From Alphaproteobacteria bacterium (lineage in GTDB: Bacteria > Pseudomonadota > Alphaproteobacteria > RS24): 47,661 bases of DNA. Shown here piece after piece: positions 26,101 to 35,018 of this stretch. The stretch spans positions 1-47,661 of the forward strand of contig CATDDF010000003.1 of assembly GCA_949498175.1 (NCBI GenBank), given 5' to 3'. Within the stretch, counting starts at the first letter, position 1; each line of letters opens with the position of its first letter. The translations under genes and the position numbers were made by a program. The notes under the pieces are model-generated. The model saw nothing but the letters and a program-made list of their open reading frames with translations. It ran no database searches and was not told where the DNA came from.

Positions 26101-26521
26101 GCTGAATTTTGAAATATCTCCCGGAAATCTGACATTCTTTGATGCTGTCGGTTTTGCCGATGCCGCACGGATTGCCAATTTTGCAGGAGATGCCAACACT
26201 TTGGTCGCGCAACATACCGGCTTACATCGGCTGAGTTTTGCCCGTGGTCTGGGCCGCGCCAATCTCCGCAATGGTGTGCTTGATGCCGCCAGTGCCGATT
26301 TTGTTTTTGCCGATGGTTTGAATGAAGCACGGCTTGAAGCGGCAATGGATATGGTGGGTCTTGAGGTCGATGCGGCTTTTGCGCTTTATCCTCTTGATCG
26401 TCAAAGGCCTGTCATATGGCGTGTAAGCGGTGATTTTGAGAAGCCGATTGTGGAAATTGACGCATCGGCTTTTAATGCTAATTCAGCCGCGCCCAGCGCA
26501 ACACCGCCACCCGCAAGGTAG
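23189..26521 (+). CDS. AsmA family protein
   Basis: 1110 aa, N-terminal TM, AsmA-like beta-rich repeats, C-terminal GSGSLMLEGRGSS...GELNFEISPG-type region. Confidence 0.85.
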   Translation: MPRFPYLSSIFLLLSLVMAAVIVPNKARILPPVQQIESDLSTRFDGAVKIDGAVRLRFLPRPQLIIDKVSFSDSKDAEALFAATIPRLVIDLNVTELVQGRFSSRSFALLRPNVQMRLADRPAALLAGLHGVSSPPIDILNGDFRIIGLDPLRPSHETKIAEMSIKLAGKQADGTMSLLLQKSLSSGQIGQLRLTIGAMASETQINLTLGLGINEQFQFNGFLSGLDAQWRLDGEVELMSDNMLANAIEARLPVSLLPDGRRLALSGLVRGSSSGLRSDSLEIEALNTIFRARMALNWPRRAGETPMLDGRLSTGSVNLDLMRPNFDLRTQALLGQLWRTLAPDLAISMTLEATRFTIGGETGSDLSADIEQKAEILRVQRLNLNLPFRSSLLASGRFSLADENPAFEGNFSARSSDTLALLLWLGNRYGVDFSALAETVDEAQFQRTSLVGDVTFDNNGLDLKGLAGRLGDDYFSSEIKLSDLAVQEADIMFNINRLDLADWGIVTGGSAARDGGLVSIWPQINRLLGDLMHEANARRLIDFDINVGRVFADTRRIGSARIEGRLNDRALELETLHLANFDNADIRLAGRVNYDAALAYGTLALSAESDSSEWLREPIFSLFAPLDFTAAAASRLAVEINLTAPESADWPKVLYSATGDIGGAELDLTMSTPTRSLAYVESGTEMKLALKGAANDMARLFLLPASYNDAALGDMRLDLTASGNDLFSLATDMVLANDRLALNGTLRAGTGGNSLAGALEFDLAQFLPLLAPASDWSPVAARGKVQLIAAPENTSFSGLEMNFSGGRVSGEGVLQSGDALPRLNMNMAVENVDLSWLLPMREAENWNEGQLRWALFGRSNADIQLRAINSRFGPIMLDNLSGRLKLTEGVLEAPEVTLNLLGGTMTANVLAEGGFLTPRFAINAQFAEINPTSLIAAQYGNALVDAPVSGSLMLEGRGSSARAVMAALSGELNFEISPGNLTFFDAVGFADAARIANFAGDANTLVAQHTGLHRLSFARGLGRANLRNGVLDAASADFVFADGLNEARLEAAMDMVGLEVDAAFALYPLDRQRPVIWRVSGDFEKPIVEIDASAFNANSAAPSATPPPAR

Positions 26522-26687
26522 ATGACAGGCTGGCCTCGCGGGTTTCGGCGTCTAGCTGACGAATAAGGTCGGGCACGGATTGCTTGTTCTGTGCCGCCAT
26601 TTCCTTAAGCGTATCCCAAAATATCGGCTCCAATGACACGCTGGTCGCGTGACCGGCAATGGTGATGGAACGTTTTTCGGGTTTCAT
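26478..26687 (-). CDS. Ribbon-helix-helix domain protein
   Basis: KRSITIAGHATSVSLEPIFWDTLKEMAAQNKQSVPDLIRQLD resembles RHH_4-type proteins; starts 4 nt after the fumC stop. Confidence 0.8.
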   Translation of the reverse strand: MKPEKRSITIAGHATSVSLEPIFWDTLKEMAAQNKQSVPDLIRQLDAETREASLSSTLRVAVLRWARLN

Positions 26688-26691
26688 GAGC

Positions 26692-28083
26692 TTATTTTGG
26701 CGCAATCATATCTTCCGGACGGACTATGGTGTCGAATTCTTCTTCCGTTACAAAGCCGCCTTTAACGGCTTCTTCGCGCAATGTTGTGCCGTTTTTATGC
26801 GCCGTTTTGGCAACCGTGGTCGCATTGTCATAGCCGATTGTCGGGGCCAATGCCGTAACCAGCATGAGCGAGCGTTCCATCAGTGCAGCGATATTGTCTT
26901 CATTGGCCTTAATGCCGACAACGCAATTATCGGAGAAGCTGACCGCCGCGTCACCAAGCAGACGAATGGATTGCAGCACATTGGCGGCAATCACGGGTTT
27001 GTAAACATTCAATTCAAAATGGCCTTGCGAGCCGGCAAAAGAAACGGCCGTATTATTGCCCATCACTTGCGCGCAGACCATGGTCAGCGCTTCGCATTGC
27101 GTCGGATTGACCTTGCCCGGCATGATGGAGGAGCCGGGCTCGTTTTCCGGCAGCCTCAATTCACCCAAACCGGAGCGCGGGCCGGAGCCGAGCAGACGAA
27201 TATCATTGGCGATTTTGAACAAGGAGACGGCTACCTCATTGAGCGCGCCATGCGCCTCAACCATGGCGTCATGCGTCGCCAACGCTTCAAATTTATTCGG
27301 CGCGGTGACGAAAGGCAGCTTGGTATAGGCCGCCACTTCATCGGCAAATTTTTCGGCAAAACCGACTTTCGCATTAATGCCGGTGCCGACCGCCGTGCCG
27401 CCCTGTGCCAATTCATAGAGTTTCGGCAGCACGCCTTCGACGCGCGCAATGCCGTTTTCGACCATAGCGACATAGCCGGAAAATTCTTGCCCCAGAGTCA
27501 GCGGCGTCGCGTCTTGTGTATGGGTACGCCCGATTTTGATAATATCCTTGAAGCTTTGCGCCTTATCATTCAGCGCATTGTGCAATTGCTGCAGGCTCGG
27601 TACCAGCATATGAACGATTTCTTCCGCCGCCGCGATATGCATGGCGGTCGGGAAAGTATCATTGGATGATTGACTGCGATTACAATGGTCATTCGGGTGC
27701 ACCGGTTCCTTTGAACCCATTGTGCCGCCGAGCATTTCAATGGCGCGATTAGAGATGACTTCATTGGAATTCATGTTGGATTGTGTGCCTGAACCGGTTT
27801 GCCAAACAACAAGCGGGAAATGATCGTTCAGCTTGCCTTCCGCCACTTCACCGGCAGCGCTGACAATGGCCTCACCGATTTCTTTTTCCAAATTGTCGAG
27901 CTTCATATTGGCTTTGGCGGCTGACATTTTAACAATGCCGAGCGCCCGCACCAGCGGCAGCGGCATGGTTTCCGTGCCGATTTTGAAATTGCCGAGCGAG
28001 CGCTGCGTCTGCGCGCCCCAATATTTATCGGCGGCGACTTCCAATGGGCCAAAGCTATCGGTTTCGGTGCGCGTATCGGCCAT
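26692..28083 (-). CDS. fumC: Class II fumarate hydratase FumC
   Basis: [30 protein letters not shown] signature. Confidence 0.98.
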   Translation of the reverse strand: MADTRTETDSFGPLEVAADKYWGAQTQRSLGNFKIGTETMPLPLVRALGIVKMSAAKANMKLDNLEKEIGEAIVSAAGEVAEGKLNDHFPLVVWQTGSGTQSNMNSNEVISNRAIEMLGGTMGSKEPVHPNDHCNRSQSSNDTFPTAMHIAAAEEIVHMLVPSLQQLHNALNDKAQSFKDIIKIGRTHTQDATPLTLGQEFSGYVAMVENGIARVEGVLPKLYELAQGGTAVGTGINAKVGFAEKFADEVAAYTKLPFVTAPNKFEALATHDAMVEAHGALNEVAVSLFKIANDIRLLGSGPRSGLGELRLPENEPGSSIMPGKVNPTQCEALTMVCAQVMGNNTAVSFAGSQGHFELNVYKPVIAANVLQSIRLLGDAAVSFSDNCVVGIKANEDNIAALMERSLMLVTALAPTIGYDNATTVAKTAHKNGTTLREEAVKGGFVTEEEFDTIVRPEDMIAPK

Positions 28084-28115
28084 TTTTCACTCTCCAATGG
28101 AAATTTTATCAGTAA

Positions 28116-28136
28116 GCGGTCTAACACGGTGACCGC
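28116..28136 (-). terminator. Hairpin between sspB and fumC (possible weak terminator)
   Basis: GCGGTC...GACCGC inverted repeat downstream of the sspB stop. Confidence 0.3.
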
Positions 28137-28174
28137 ATGCCACCAATATATCCGCTAATATTGGGCGTTGAAAA

Positions 28175-28699
28175 CTATTTATCGCGAAAGCTGTCGAGAC
28201 TGACCACTTCGCCGCTCTTATCGTCAGTTTTTTTACCCGGCGCACCGGATTGGTCTTCTTCTGCCGATAAAATGGCATCAACCATAGTGTCTTGGTTTTC
28301 AATCGCCGCCAAGTCGATATCAGGGGCATCGACATCAAACATCAGTCCGAAGGCGACGCTGGGGTCATAAAATTTGCTGACCGCGGAAAACGGCACGGTC
28401 AATCTTTCCGGCGTGTCATTAAAACTCAGCGTCACATGAAAAGCATCTTCTTCAATTTCCAAATCGTCAAATTGGTTTTGCAGCACAATGGTAATTTCTT
28501 CCGGATGCTGGGCGCGCAGCTTGTCGGAAATCACTACGCCGTCGGCTTGCGTGTAATATGTGATGTAAAAATGATGCGCGCCGGCGAGGCCGTCTGTCGC
28601 CGCTTCCTGCATGACTTTGCGCACCATGCCAAGCAGTGCCGCTTGGGCACGGTCTGCATATTTATAAATGTCGCCGGAATCATCGCTTGTGTCTGTCAT
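28175..28699 (-). CDS. sspB: ClpXP adaptor SspB (alphaproteobacterial type)
   Basis: YKYADRAQAALLGMVRKVM, HHFYITYYTQADGVVISDKLRAQHPEEITIVLQNQFDDL, C-terminal GEVVSLDSFRDK ClpX-binding-like tail; next to ssrA. Confidence 0.92.
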   Translation of the reverse strand: MTDTSDDSGDIYKYADRAQAALLGMVRKVMQEAATDGLAGAHHFYITYYTQADGVVISDKLRAQHPEEITIVLQNQFDDLEIEEDAFHVTLSFNDTPERLTVPFSAVSKFYDPSVAFGLMFDVDAPDIDLAAIENQDTMVDAILSAEEDQSGAPGKKTDDKSGEVVSLDSFRDK

Positions 28700-28727
28700 A
28701 TGTTTTGCCTGCTTGCCTTTCGGCCAA

Positions 28728-28763
28728 TTAAAAGTGGAAGGCTTCTGTTGCCAGGTGCCTTCC
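28728..28763 (-). terminator. Rho-independent terminator of ssrA
   Basis: On the minus strand GGAAGGC...GCCTTCC stem followed by ACTTTTAATT. Confidence 0.6.
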
Positions 28764-29038
28764 GAACCCCGCCACCACCGGCGAAGGCGGTGGACTTTAA
28801 ATGAAGTCGTGTGACTGCTTACGCAGCGACAGCTACTTCCGCATAGTTGTCATTTGCAACTACTAAAGTGGCCCGATAACGATGGTGCCATGCCGAGCGA
28901 CGGAAACATCCTTTACGCCCTCGTCGATCCTGGTTCGCCCCCGAAACATGAAAGAATTGGTGGAGGCGCCGGGTACTGCCCCCGGGTCCGATGGGTTTAT
29001 TGCGAAGCCCGTTTATCGCCATAGTCGGCAAGCCGACA
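28764..29038 (-). ncRNA. ssrA: Circularly permuted two-piece tmRNA precursor (boundaries approximate)
   Basis: Minus strand: GTCGGC-TT-GCCGAC hairpin, acceptor end GGCGCCTCCACCA (ends 28958), about 15-nt intervening segment, 5' half GGGGGCGAACCAGGATCGACG (from 28942), tag ORF GCAAATGACAACTATGCGGAAGTAGCTGTCGCTGCGTAA = ANDNYAEVAVAA* (28857-28819). Confidence 0.93.
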
Positions 29039-29043
29039 GCGCT

Positions 29044-29049
29044 AATATA
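29044..29049 (-). promoter_or_regulatory. -10 element of ssrA (TATATT)
   Basis: TATATT about 6 nt upstream of the predicted acceptor-piece 5' hairpin. Confidence 0.4.
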
Positions 29050-29126
29050 ACAGTTTACACAGCAAATTAACAGTGCGGCGGTAAAGCCCGTTGCGAATCT
29101 TCCATCGAAAAGGGCAAATTAGATGT

Positions 29127-29921
29127 ATGAAGCAATATCTTGACCTGCTTGAGCATGTGTTGCACCACGGCGTGCAGCGTGATGACCGCACCGGTACCGG
29201 CACTTTGTCCGTGTTCGGCCATCAAATGCGTTTTAATTTGGGCCATGGTTTTCCGGTTTTGACGACCAAAAAGCTGCATTTGAAATCCATTATTCATGAA
29301 TTGTTGTGGTTTCTCTCGGGCGATACCAATATCGCCTATTTGAAAGAAAACGGCGTTTCGATTTGGGATGAATGGGCCGATGCGGACGGTAATCTCGGGC
29401 CGGTTTACGGCAAGCAATGGCGCAGCTGGCAGACGCCCGGCGGGGCGCATATTGACCAAATTACCGCTTTGGTGGAGCAGTTGAAAAACAACCCTGACTC
29501 GCGTCGTCATATCGTCACGGCTTGGAATCCGGCCGATGTCGATAATATGGCACTGCCGCCTTGCCACTGTTTGTTCCAGTTTTATGTCGCCAAAGGCAAA
29601 CTGTCGTGCCAGCTCTATCAGCGCTCAGCCGATATTTTTCTCGGTGTGCCGTTCAACATTGCGTCTTATGCACTGCTGACGCAAATGCTGGCGCAGGTTT
29701 GCGACTTGGAAGCCGGAGATTTCGTGCATACGTTGGGCGATGCACATCTTTATCTCAATCATATCGACCAAGCACGCACGCAATTGCAGCGCCGCCCGGG
29801 GGTTTTGCCGAGCATTAACATCAACCCCGACAAAAAAGATATTTTCGGCTTTGTCTTTGATGATTTCGAATTGGTTGATTATGTCGCCCAAGACCATATT
29901 CCCGCGCCGGTTGCCGTTTAG
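29127..29921 (+). CDS. thyA: Thymidylate synthase ThyA
   Basis: [30 protein letters not shown] active site; 264 aa from ATG 29127. Confidence 0.97.
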   Translation: MKQYLDLLEHVLHHGVQRDDRTGTGTLSVFGHQMRFNLGHGFPVLTTKKLHLKSIIHELLWFLSGDTNIAYLKENGVSIWDEWADADGNLGPVYGKQWRSWQTPGGAHIDQITALVEQLKNNPDSRRHIVTAWNPADVDNMALPPCHCLFQFYVAKGKLSCQLYQRSADIFLGVPFNIASYALLTQMLAQVCDLEAGDFVHTLGDAHLYLNHIDQARTQLQRRPGVLPSININPDKKDIFGFVFDDFELVDYVAQDHIPAPVAV

Positions 29922-29923
29922 CC

Positions 29924-30412
29924 ATGCCGGTGATTGAGATGGTGGTGGCCGTTGCCGAAAACGGCATTATCGGCAAAGACGGTGATATGCCATGGCAACT
30001 GCCGTCCGATCTCAAACATTTCAAACAAGTGACAATGGGTTGCCCGATTATTATGGGACGGCTGACATGGGAAAGTATCGGTCGGCCTTTGCCCGGTCGG
30101 GTGAATATTGTCATCAGCCGCAGCGCGTTGGATTTGCCCGACGGGGTGGTTGGCGTTGCCACACCTGAGGAAGCGTTGGGCGCGGCGGGTGATGCTGAGA
30201 CGGTGATGATCATCGGCGGCGGGCAGATTTATAGATTATTCGAGCCGCAGGCGACGACCATTCATCTGACTGAAGTTCACGCCACGCCTGATGGCGACAC
30301 AGCATTTGCTTTGCAAAACCCCGATGATTGGCACGAGGCGGCGAGCGAAAGATTTTCGGCTGGCGAAAACGATAGCGCCGATTATAGTTTTATCACGCTG
30401 AAACGCATTTAA
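29924..30412 (+). CDS. folA: Dihydrofolate reductase
   Basis: VAVAENGIIGKDGDMPWQLPSDLKHFK, IIMGRLTWESIGRPLPGR. Confidence 0.95.
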   Translation: MPVIEMVVAVAENGIIGKDGDMPWQLPSDLKHFKQVTMGCPIIMGRLTWESIGRPLPGRVNIVISRSALDLPDGVVGVATPEEALGAAGDAETVMIIGGGQIYRLFEPQATTIHLTEVHATPDGDTAFALQNPDDWHEAASERFSAGENDSADYSFITLKRI

Positions 30413-30426
30413 GCGGGGAGGGTGAT

Positions 30427-31335
30427 ATGCGCGAAATTGCTTCAGGCCTATTATTTCCCGAAGGGCCGATTGTTATGGATGATGGTTCGGTCATATTGGT
30501 TGAGATTGCGCGCGGCACATTGAGCCGCGTTACCCCTGACGGAAAAATCGAAGTGATTGCCGAAACCGGCGGCGGGCCGAACGGTGCAGCCATTGGCCCC
30601 GATGGCGCGGTTTATATTTGCAATAATGGCGGCTTTGAATGGCACGATGTCAACGGCTTGCTGTTTGCCGGCGATATTGCGCAAGATTATTCGGGCGGGC
30701 GCATTGAACGGGTCGATTTGGCGACCGGCAAAGTCGAGGTGCTATATACGGAAGTAAACGGCAATCCGCTGCGCGGGCCCAATGATATCGTTTTCGATGG
30801 ACAAGGCGGTTTTTGGTTCACCGATTTGGGCAAAGGGCATGGCCGATTGAAAGACCGAGGCGCCCTGTTTTACGCCAAAACCGATGGCAGTCACGTCGAG
30901 GAAATGGTGTTTCCCGTTGAAACCGCCAATGGTGTCGGTCTCAGTCCTGATGAAGATTATGTCTATGTCGCCGAAACACAAGGCGCGCGCCTCTGGCGTT
31001 GGAAACTTGACGGGCCGGGCAAGCTGGCCGAGAGCGGACGCACGGGCCAGAAAAATTTTGTTGCTTCGCCGGAAGGCTATAGCTTTTTCGACTCCATGGC
31101 GGTCGAGGCCGATGGCACGGTTTGTGTCGCGACCATTATGAATGGCGGCATTTCACGTATCAATCCGGCAACCGGCGATATTCGCCATGTGCCGACCGGC
31201 GACCCGATGACCACCAATATTTGCTTTGGCGGGGAAGATTTGAAAACCGCTTACATTACCGCTTCAGGCACCGGACGCTTGCTGGCGACCGAATGGGACA
31301 CGCCCGGCCTGCCGCTTAATTTTCTGAATAAGTAG
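30427..31335 (+). CDS. SMP-30/gluconolactonase/LRE family protein
   Basis: LLFPEGPIVMDDGSV, GPNDIVFDGQGGFWFTD, NGVGLSPDEDYVYVAET. Confidence 0.88.
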   Translation: MREIASGLLFPEGPIVMDDGSVILVEIARGTLSRVTPDGKIEVIAETGGGPNGAAIGPDGAVYICNNGGFEWHDVNGLLFAGDIAQDYSGGRIERVDLATGKVEVLYTEVNGNPLRGPNDIVFDGQGGFWFTDLGKGHGRLKDRGALFYAKTDGSHVEEMVFPVETANGVGLSPDEDYVYVAETQGARLWRWKLDGPGKLAESGRTGQKNFVASPEGYSFFDSMAVEADGTVCVATIMNGGISRINPATGDIRHVPTGDPMTTNICFGGEDLKTAYITASGTGRLLATEWDTPGLPLNFLNK

Positions 31336-31513
31336 AGACAAACTCCGGCAGCACGACGGCTTGCCCGCAATGGCGGTTGCCGTCGGCGTCGACTTGCATA
31401 AGCGGCGGGCCATATAACACCCAGCCCTCACGCAGCGCATCAGAAACGCGCTGGCAAAAGGCGGCATCATCAGGGCCGGTCAAAAAACGATAGGCTTTTT
31501 TCTCTTCACTCAT
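31316..31513 (-). CDS. DUF1737-like protein
   Basis: KAYRFLTGPDDAAFCQRVSDALREGWVLYGPPLMQ; ATGA overlap with upstream mrp/apbC. Confidence 0.7.
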   Translation of the reverse strand: MSEEKKAYRFLTGPDDAAFCQRVSDALREGWVLYGPPLMQVDADGNRHCGQAVVLPEFVSTYSEN

Positions 31514-32529
31514 GCAGTTTCCTTAATCGATTTACTGATGCGCGTCGCGAGTTTTTGAAATGCTTCATGGCTGCCATCCGTGCCGATAGCGGCATCAAGC
31601 GGCAGGGCGGCGAGATGCGCCAGTTTCAGCTTTTTCGCCATAGCCTCGCCGCCTTCGCCAAACGGATAGAGGCGCGTGCCATCAGGGGCGTCGAGATAGG
31701 CCATATTTTCGATCAGCCCCAGCACCGGCACTCGGGTTTTTTCAAACATGGCTATGGCGCGGGTCACATCGGCCAGCGCCAAATCGGACGGCGTGGTGAC
31801 CAGCACCGCGCCCGATACCGGAATACGCTGCGCCATGGTCAGTTGAATATCACCCGTGCCGGGCGGCAGGTCGAGCACCAGCACATCCAAATCAGGCCAA
31901 GCGACATCTTCCAGCATTTGCATCAGCGCGCCTTGCGCCATCGGGCCGCGCCAAATCATCGCCTGTTCGGTATCGACCAAATAACCAATGGACATGGTGT
32001 GCATGCCGCCTGTTTCAATTGGAATAAGCTTTTTGTCGTCGGTCAGTTGCGGCTTGTCGGTGATGCCCAAAAGCTGCGGCATGCTCGGCCCGTAAATATC
32101 GGCATCGAGCAGGCCGGTGACGTTACCCGCTTTGGCCAATGCCGCAGCCAGATTGACCGCAATGGTCGATTTGCCGACCCCGCCCTTGCCCGAAGCGACA
32201 GCAATCACTGTTTTGATGCGCTTGAAAATCTCGGGTATTTCCCTGCTGGCGCTGTTATGTGGGGCTTTTTCCTGCGCCGTGCGATGGGCCGTCAAAATGC
32301 AGGTGACGGACATCACGCCAGCCAATTTCTGCACCGCTTGTTCGGCCTGTGCCTTCAGCCCGTCCAGCGTTTCAGGCGGCAGACCGTCCACCTCAATGGA
32401 AAAGCCGACATTGCCGTCGCGCAGCACCAAACCCTGCACGCGGTCGGCGGCAACCAGCGGTTGCGTGTCGTTGGCGGCGGTAATCGCATTCAGTGCAGCG
32501 AGAATGTCTTTCTCGAGCAATTCGGTCAT
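31510..32529 (-). CDS. apbC: Mrp/ApbC/NBP35-type P-loop ATPase (Fe-S carrier)
   Basis: VASGKGGVGKSTIAVNLA, LDADIYGPSMPQLLG, DLPPGTGDIQLT. Confidence 0.95.
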   Translation of the reverse strand: MTELLEKDILAALNAITAANDTQPLVAADRVQGLVLRDGNVGFSIEVDGLPPETLDGLKAQAEQAVQKLAGVMSVTCILTAHRTAQEKAPHNSASREIPEIFKRIKTVIAVASGKGGVGKSTIAVNLAAALAKAGNVTGLLDADIYGPSMPQLLGITDKPQLTDDKKLIPIETGGMHTMSIGYLVDTEQAMIWRGPMAQGALMQMLEDVAWPDLDVLVLDLPPGTGDIQLTMAQRIPVSGAVLVTTPSDLALADVTRAIAMFEKTRVPVLGLIENMAYLDAPDGTRLYPFGEGGEAMAKKLKLAHLAALPLDAAIGTDGSHEAFQKLATRISKSIKETA

Positions 32530-32701
32530 GGTTAAAAAACCTCGGCTAAACCTTGAATTTACCTGTCATGTTCACCACATAGACCTGTATATAATGCGCT
32601 TGTCAATCGATGCGAAGATTGCGTTGTTCTTGCACAAGTGTCACATTGCGACACATTCGGCGCGCGCATATAAAAGCGTCTCGGTAAACGGAGGTCAGTC
32701 A

Positions 32702-33814
32702 ATGCCTTGGGACAATAATTCAGGCAATAATCAAAACCCGTGGGGCAGCGGTGGTGGCTCAGGTAAAGGGCCCGGTCGAGGCCCCGGCGGAGGTCGAGGC
32801 CCCGGCGGCAATGAGCCGGACATTGAAGAAATGATCCGTCAGGCGCAAGAACGCGTCAGCCGTCTGCTGCCCAGTGCGGGCGGCGGCTCAGGCTTGGTCG
32901 TGATAATCGCTGTTCTGCTCGGCCTTTGGGCGTTGAGCGGGTTTTACCGCGTGCAAGCCGATGAGCAGGGCGTTGTGTTGCGCTTCGGCAAGTTTCATAC
33001 GCAAACCAGCCCGGGCCTGAATTATCATTTGCCTTGGCCTATTGAGACGGCCGTAACGCCGAAAGTGACGACGGAGAATCTGGTTGATATCGGCATGCGC
33101 GCCAGCACTGACCGGCGCTCTGCCGGTGTGACACGTGATGTGCCGGAAGAAAGCTTGATGCTGACCGGTGACGAAAATATCGTCGATGTCGATTTCTCGG
33201 TGTTCTGGGTCATTAAGGATGCACCCGATTTCCTGTTCAATATTCAAAACCCGACCGGCACGGTGAAGGCTGTTGCCGAAAGCACCATGCGGGAAATTAT
33301 CGGGCAAAATGATATTCAGCCGATTTTGACCGAACAGCGTCAAACCAATGAAGAGCAAGTTAAGGCGCTGATGCAAAAAACCCTTGATGAATATGGTGCC
33401 GGCATCACCATTACGCGGGTGAAAATGCAGAAAGTTGACCCGCCCGCCGCAGTGATTGATGCTTTCCGCGATGTGCAAGCGGCACGCGCCGACCAAGAGC
33501 GGGCGCGCAATGAAGCCAATAAATATGCTAATCGCGTTGTGCCGGAAGCACAAGGTGAGGCGGTGCGTATCCGGCGTGAAGCGGAAGCCTATCGCGCCCA
33601 AACAGTTGCTGAAGCCGATGGTGAAGCAACCCGTTTTGCCTCGATTTATGATGAATATCGTTCTGCGCGCGGCGTTACCCGCCAGCGTATGTTCCTTGAA
33701 ACATTGGAAAAAGTTCTTGGCCGCACCAATAAGGTGATTATCGAGCAAGACGGGCAAGGCGTTGTGCCTTACCTGCCGCTCGACCAGCTGAAGCGCAATC
33801 AGGAGGCAAAATAA
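32702..33814 (+). CDS. hflK: Membrane protease modulator HflK
   Basis: MPWDNNSGNNQNPWG Gly-rich N-terminus, TM, SPFH/band-7 domain (track ORF start at 32117 is upstream of the true start). Confidence 0.95.
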   Translation: MPWDNNSGNNQNPWGSGGGSGKGPGRGPGGGRGPGGNEPDIEEMIRQAQERVSRLLPSAGGGSGLVVIIAVLLGLWALSGFYRVQADEQGVVLRFGKFHTQTSPGLNYHLPWPIETAVTPKVTTENLVDIGMRASTDRRSAGVTRDVPEESLMLTGDENIVDVDFSVFWVIKDAPDFLFNIQNPTGTVKAVAESTMREIIGQNDIQPILTEQRQTNEEQVKALMQKTLDEYGAGITITRVKMQKVDPPAAVIDAFRDVQAARADQERARNEANKYANRVVPEAQGEAVRIRREAEAYRAQTVAEADGEATRFASIYDEYRSARGVTRQRMFLETLEKVLGRTNKVIIEQDGQGVVPYLPLDQLKRNQEAK

Positions 33815-34821
33815 TGAAACGTCCCAGTCTCGTCATTTCTCTCATTCTTCTTGGCTTTTTCGGTGTCTTGGCTTCGGCCTCGCTATTTACCGTGCATCAA
33901 ACGCAACAAGCTTTGGTGCTGCAATTCGGTGACCCGCGCCGTGTCATTACTGAGGCCGGTCTCAATATGAAAGTGCCGTTTGTGCAAAATGTCATTTTCA
34001 TCGACAAGCGTATTCTTGACCTTGATACGCCGGCGGAAGAGCTGATTGCATCAGACCAAAAGCGTCTGGTGGTTGATGCCTTTACCCGCTATCGCATCGT
34101 CGACCCGCTGCAATTCTACAAAGCCTTGCGCGATGAGCGTCGCGCCCAATCGCGTCTTTCAACCATTGTGTCGTCTTCCATGCGCTCGGTTTTGGGTGAA
34201 GAAAAATTTGAAACCGTGGTACGCGATGAACGTTCGCAGCTGATGCAGCGCATCAGCGCCTTGGTCAATGAGCAAGCGGCTGATTTTGGCATTGAGATTA
34301 TTGATGTGCGTATTCGCCGTGCCGATTTGCCGGAGGCTAACAGCCAAGCGATTTATCGCCGGATGCAAACCGAACGCGAGCAAGAGGCGGCTGAGTTCCG
34401 TGCCCGTGGTCAGGAGGTGGCGCGCGCCATTCGCGCACAAGCCGATAAGCAAGTGACGGTTCTTCTCGCCGAAGCGACCCGTGACAGTGAAATCATTCGC
34501 GGTCAGGGCGATGGTTGCCGCAACCGCGTGTTTGCCAAAGTATTCGGACAAGATCCCGATTTCTTCGCCTTTTACCGTTCTATGCAAGCCTACGAAAAAG
34601 CCTTGGAAGAAGACGGCACAACCATGGTGTTGTCGCCTGACAGCGCTTTTTTCCAATTCTTGAAAAATCCGAACTCAACGCTGGCACCAAGCCAGACCGG
34701 TCAGGTCAAGCGCGGAGCACGGGTTAATGTCGATAAGCTGACCAAAGACGGCAAATCATTGAGCGATAATTTGTGCCCCGAAATCGTCGCCGATGCGGCG
34801 GCGGAGCAGGCAGCAAACTAA
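33814..34821 (+). CDS. hflC: Membrane protease modulator HflC
   Basis: SPFH domain; VHQTQQALVLQFGDPRRVI, IDVRIRRADLPEANSQAIYRRMQTER. Confidence 0.95.
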   Translation: MKRPSLVISLILLGFFGVLASASLFTVHQTQQALVLQFGDPRRVITEAGLNMKVPFVQNVIFIDKRILDLDTPAEELIASDQKRLVVDAFTRYRIVDPLQFYKALRDERRAQSRLSTIVSSSMRSVLGEEKFETVVRDERSQLMQRISALVNEQAADFGIEIIDVRIRRADLPEANSQAIYRRMQTEREQEAAEFRARGQEVARAIRAQADKQVTVLLAEATRDSEIIRGQGDGCRNRVFAKVFGQDPDFFAFYRSMQAYEKALEEDGTTMVLSPDSAFFQFLKNPNSTLAPSQTGQVKRGARVNVDKLTKDGKSLSDNLCPEIVADAAAEQAAN

Positions 34822-35006
34822 TGCTTGAAAAGCTGTTTCTGGCCGTCGGGCTGGTGCTGGCTTTGGAGGGCGCGCTTTATGCCCTTTTTCCGTCATTTTT
34901 GCGCTCTATGGTCAAACAAATTGATGTCGTCAGTGATGCCACCCTCCGCAATGGTGGTTTGGTCGCTCTGATTATAGGCGTCGTTTTGGTTTGGATGCTT
35001 GGATAG
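34821..35006 (+). CDS. DUF2065 small membrane protein
   Basis: 61-aa two-TM protein MLEKLFLAVGLVLALEGALYALFP...; TAATG overlap with hflC. Confidence 0.85.
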   Translation: MLEKLFLAVGLVLALEGALYALFPSFLRSMVKQIDVVSDATLRNGGLVALIIGVVLVWMLG

Positions 35007-35018
35007 GATTTCTCATCA

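Noticed and set aside
26659-27669. 336-aa plus-strand ORF opposite fumC
   Set aside because: Antisense shadow ORF; the minus strand encodes a canonical FumC with all motifs.
28819-29031. 70-aa minus-strand ORF ending ANDNYAEVAVAA
   Set aside because: Not a protein gene; it runs through the tmRNA and its tag reading frame, so it is annotated as ssrA.
31555-32535. 326-aa plus-strand ORF opposite apbC/mrp
   Set aside because: Antisense shadow ORF, His/Arg/Gln-rich composition typical of a reverse frame.
32117-32701. Upstream extension of the hflK ORF in the track
   Set aside because: The upstream part is antisense to apbC plus intergenic sequence; HflK homology starts at MPWDNN (32702).
32888-33757. 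289-aa minus-strand ORF opposite hflK
   Set aside because: Antisense shadow of hflK; no domain signature.
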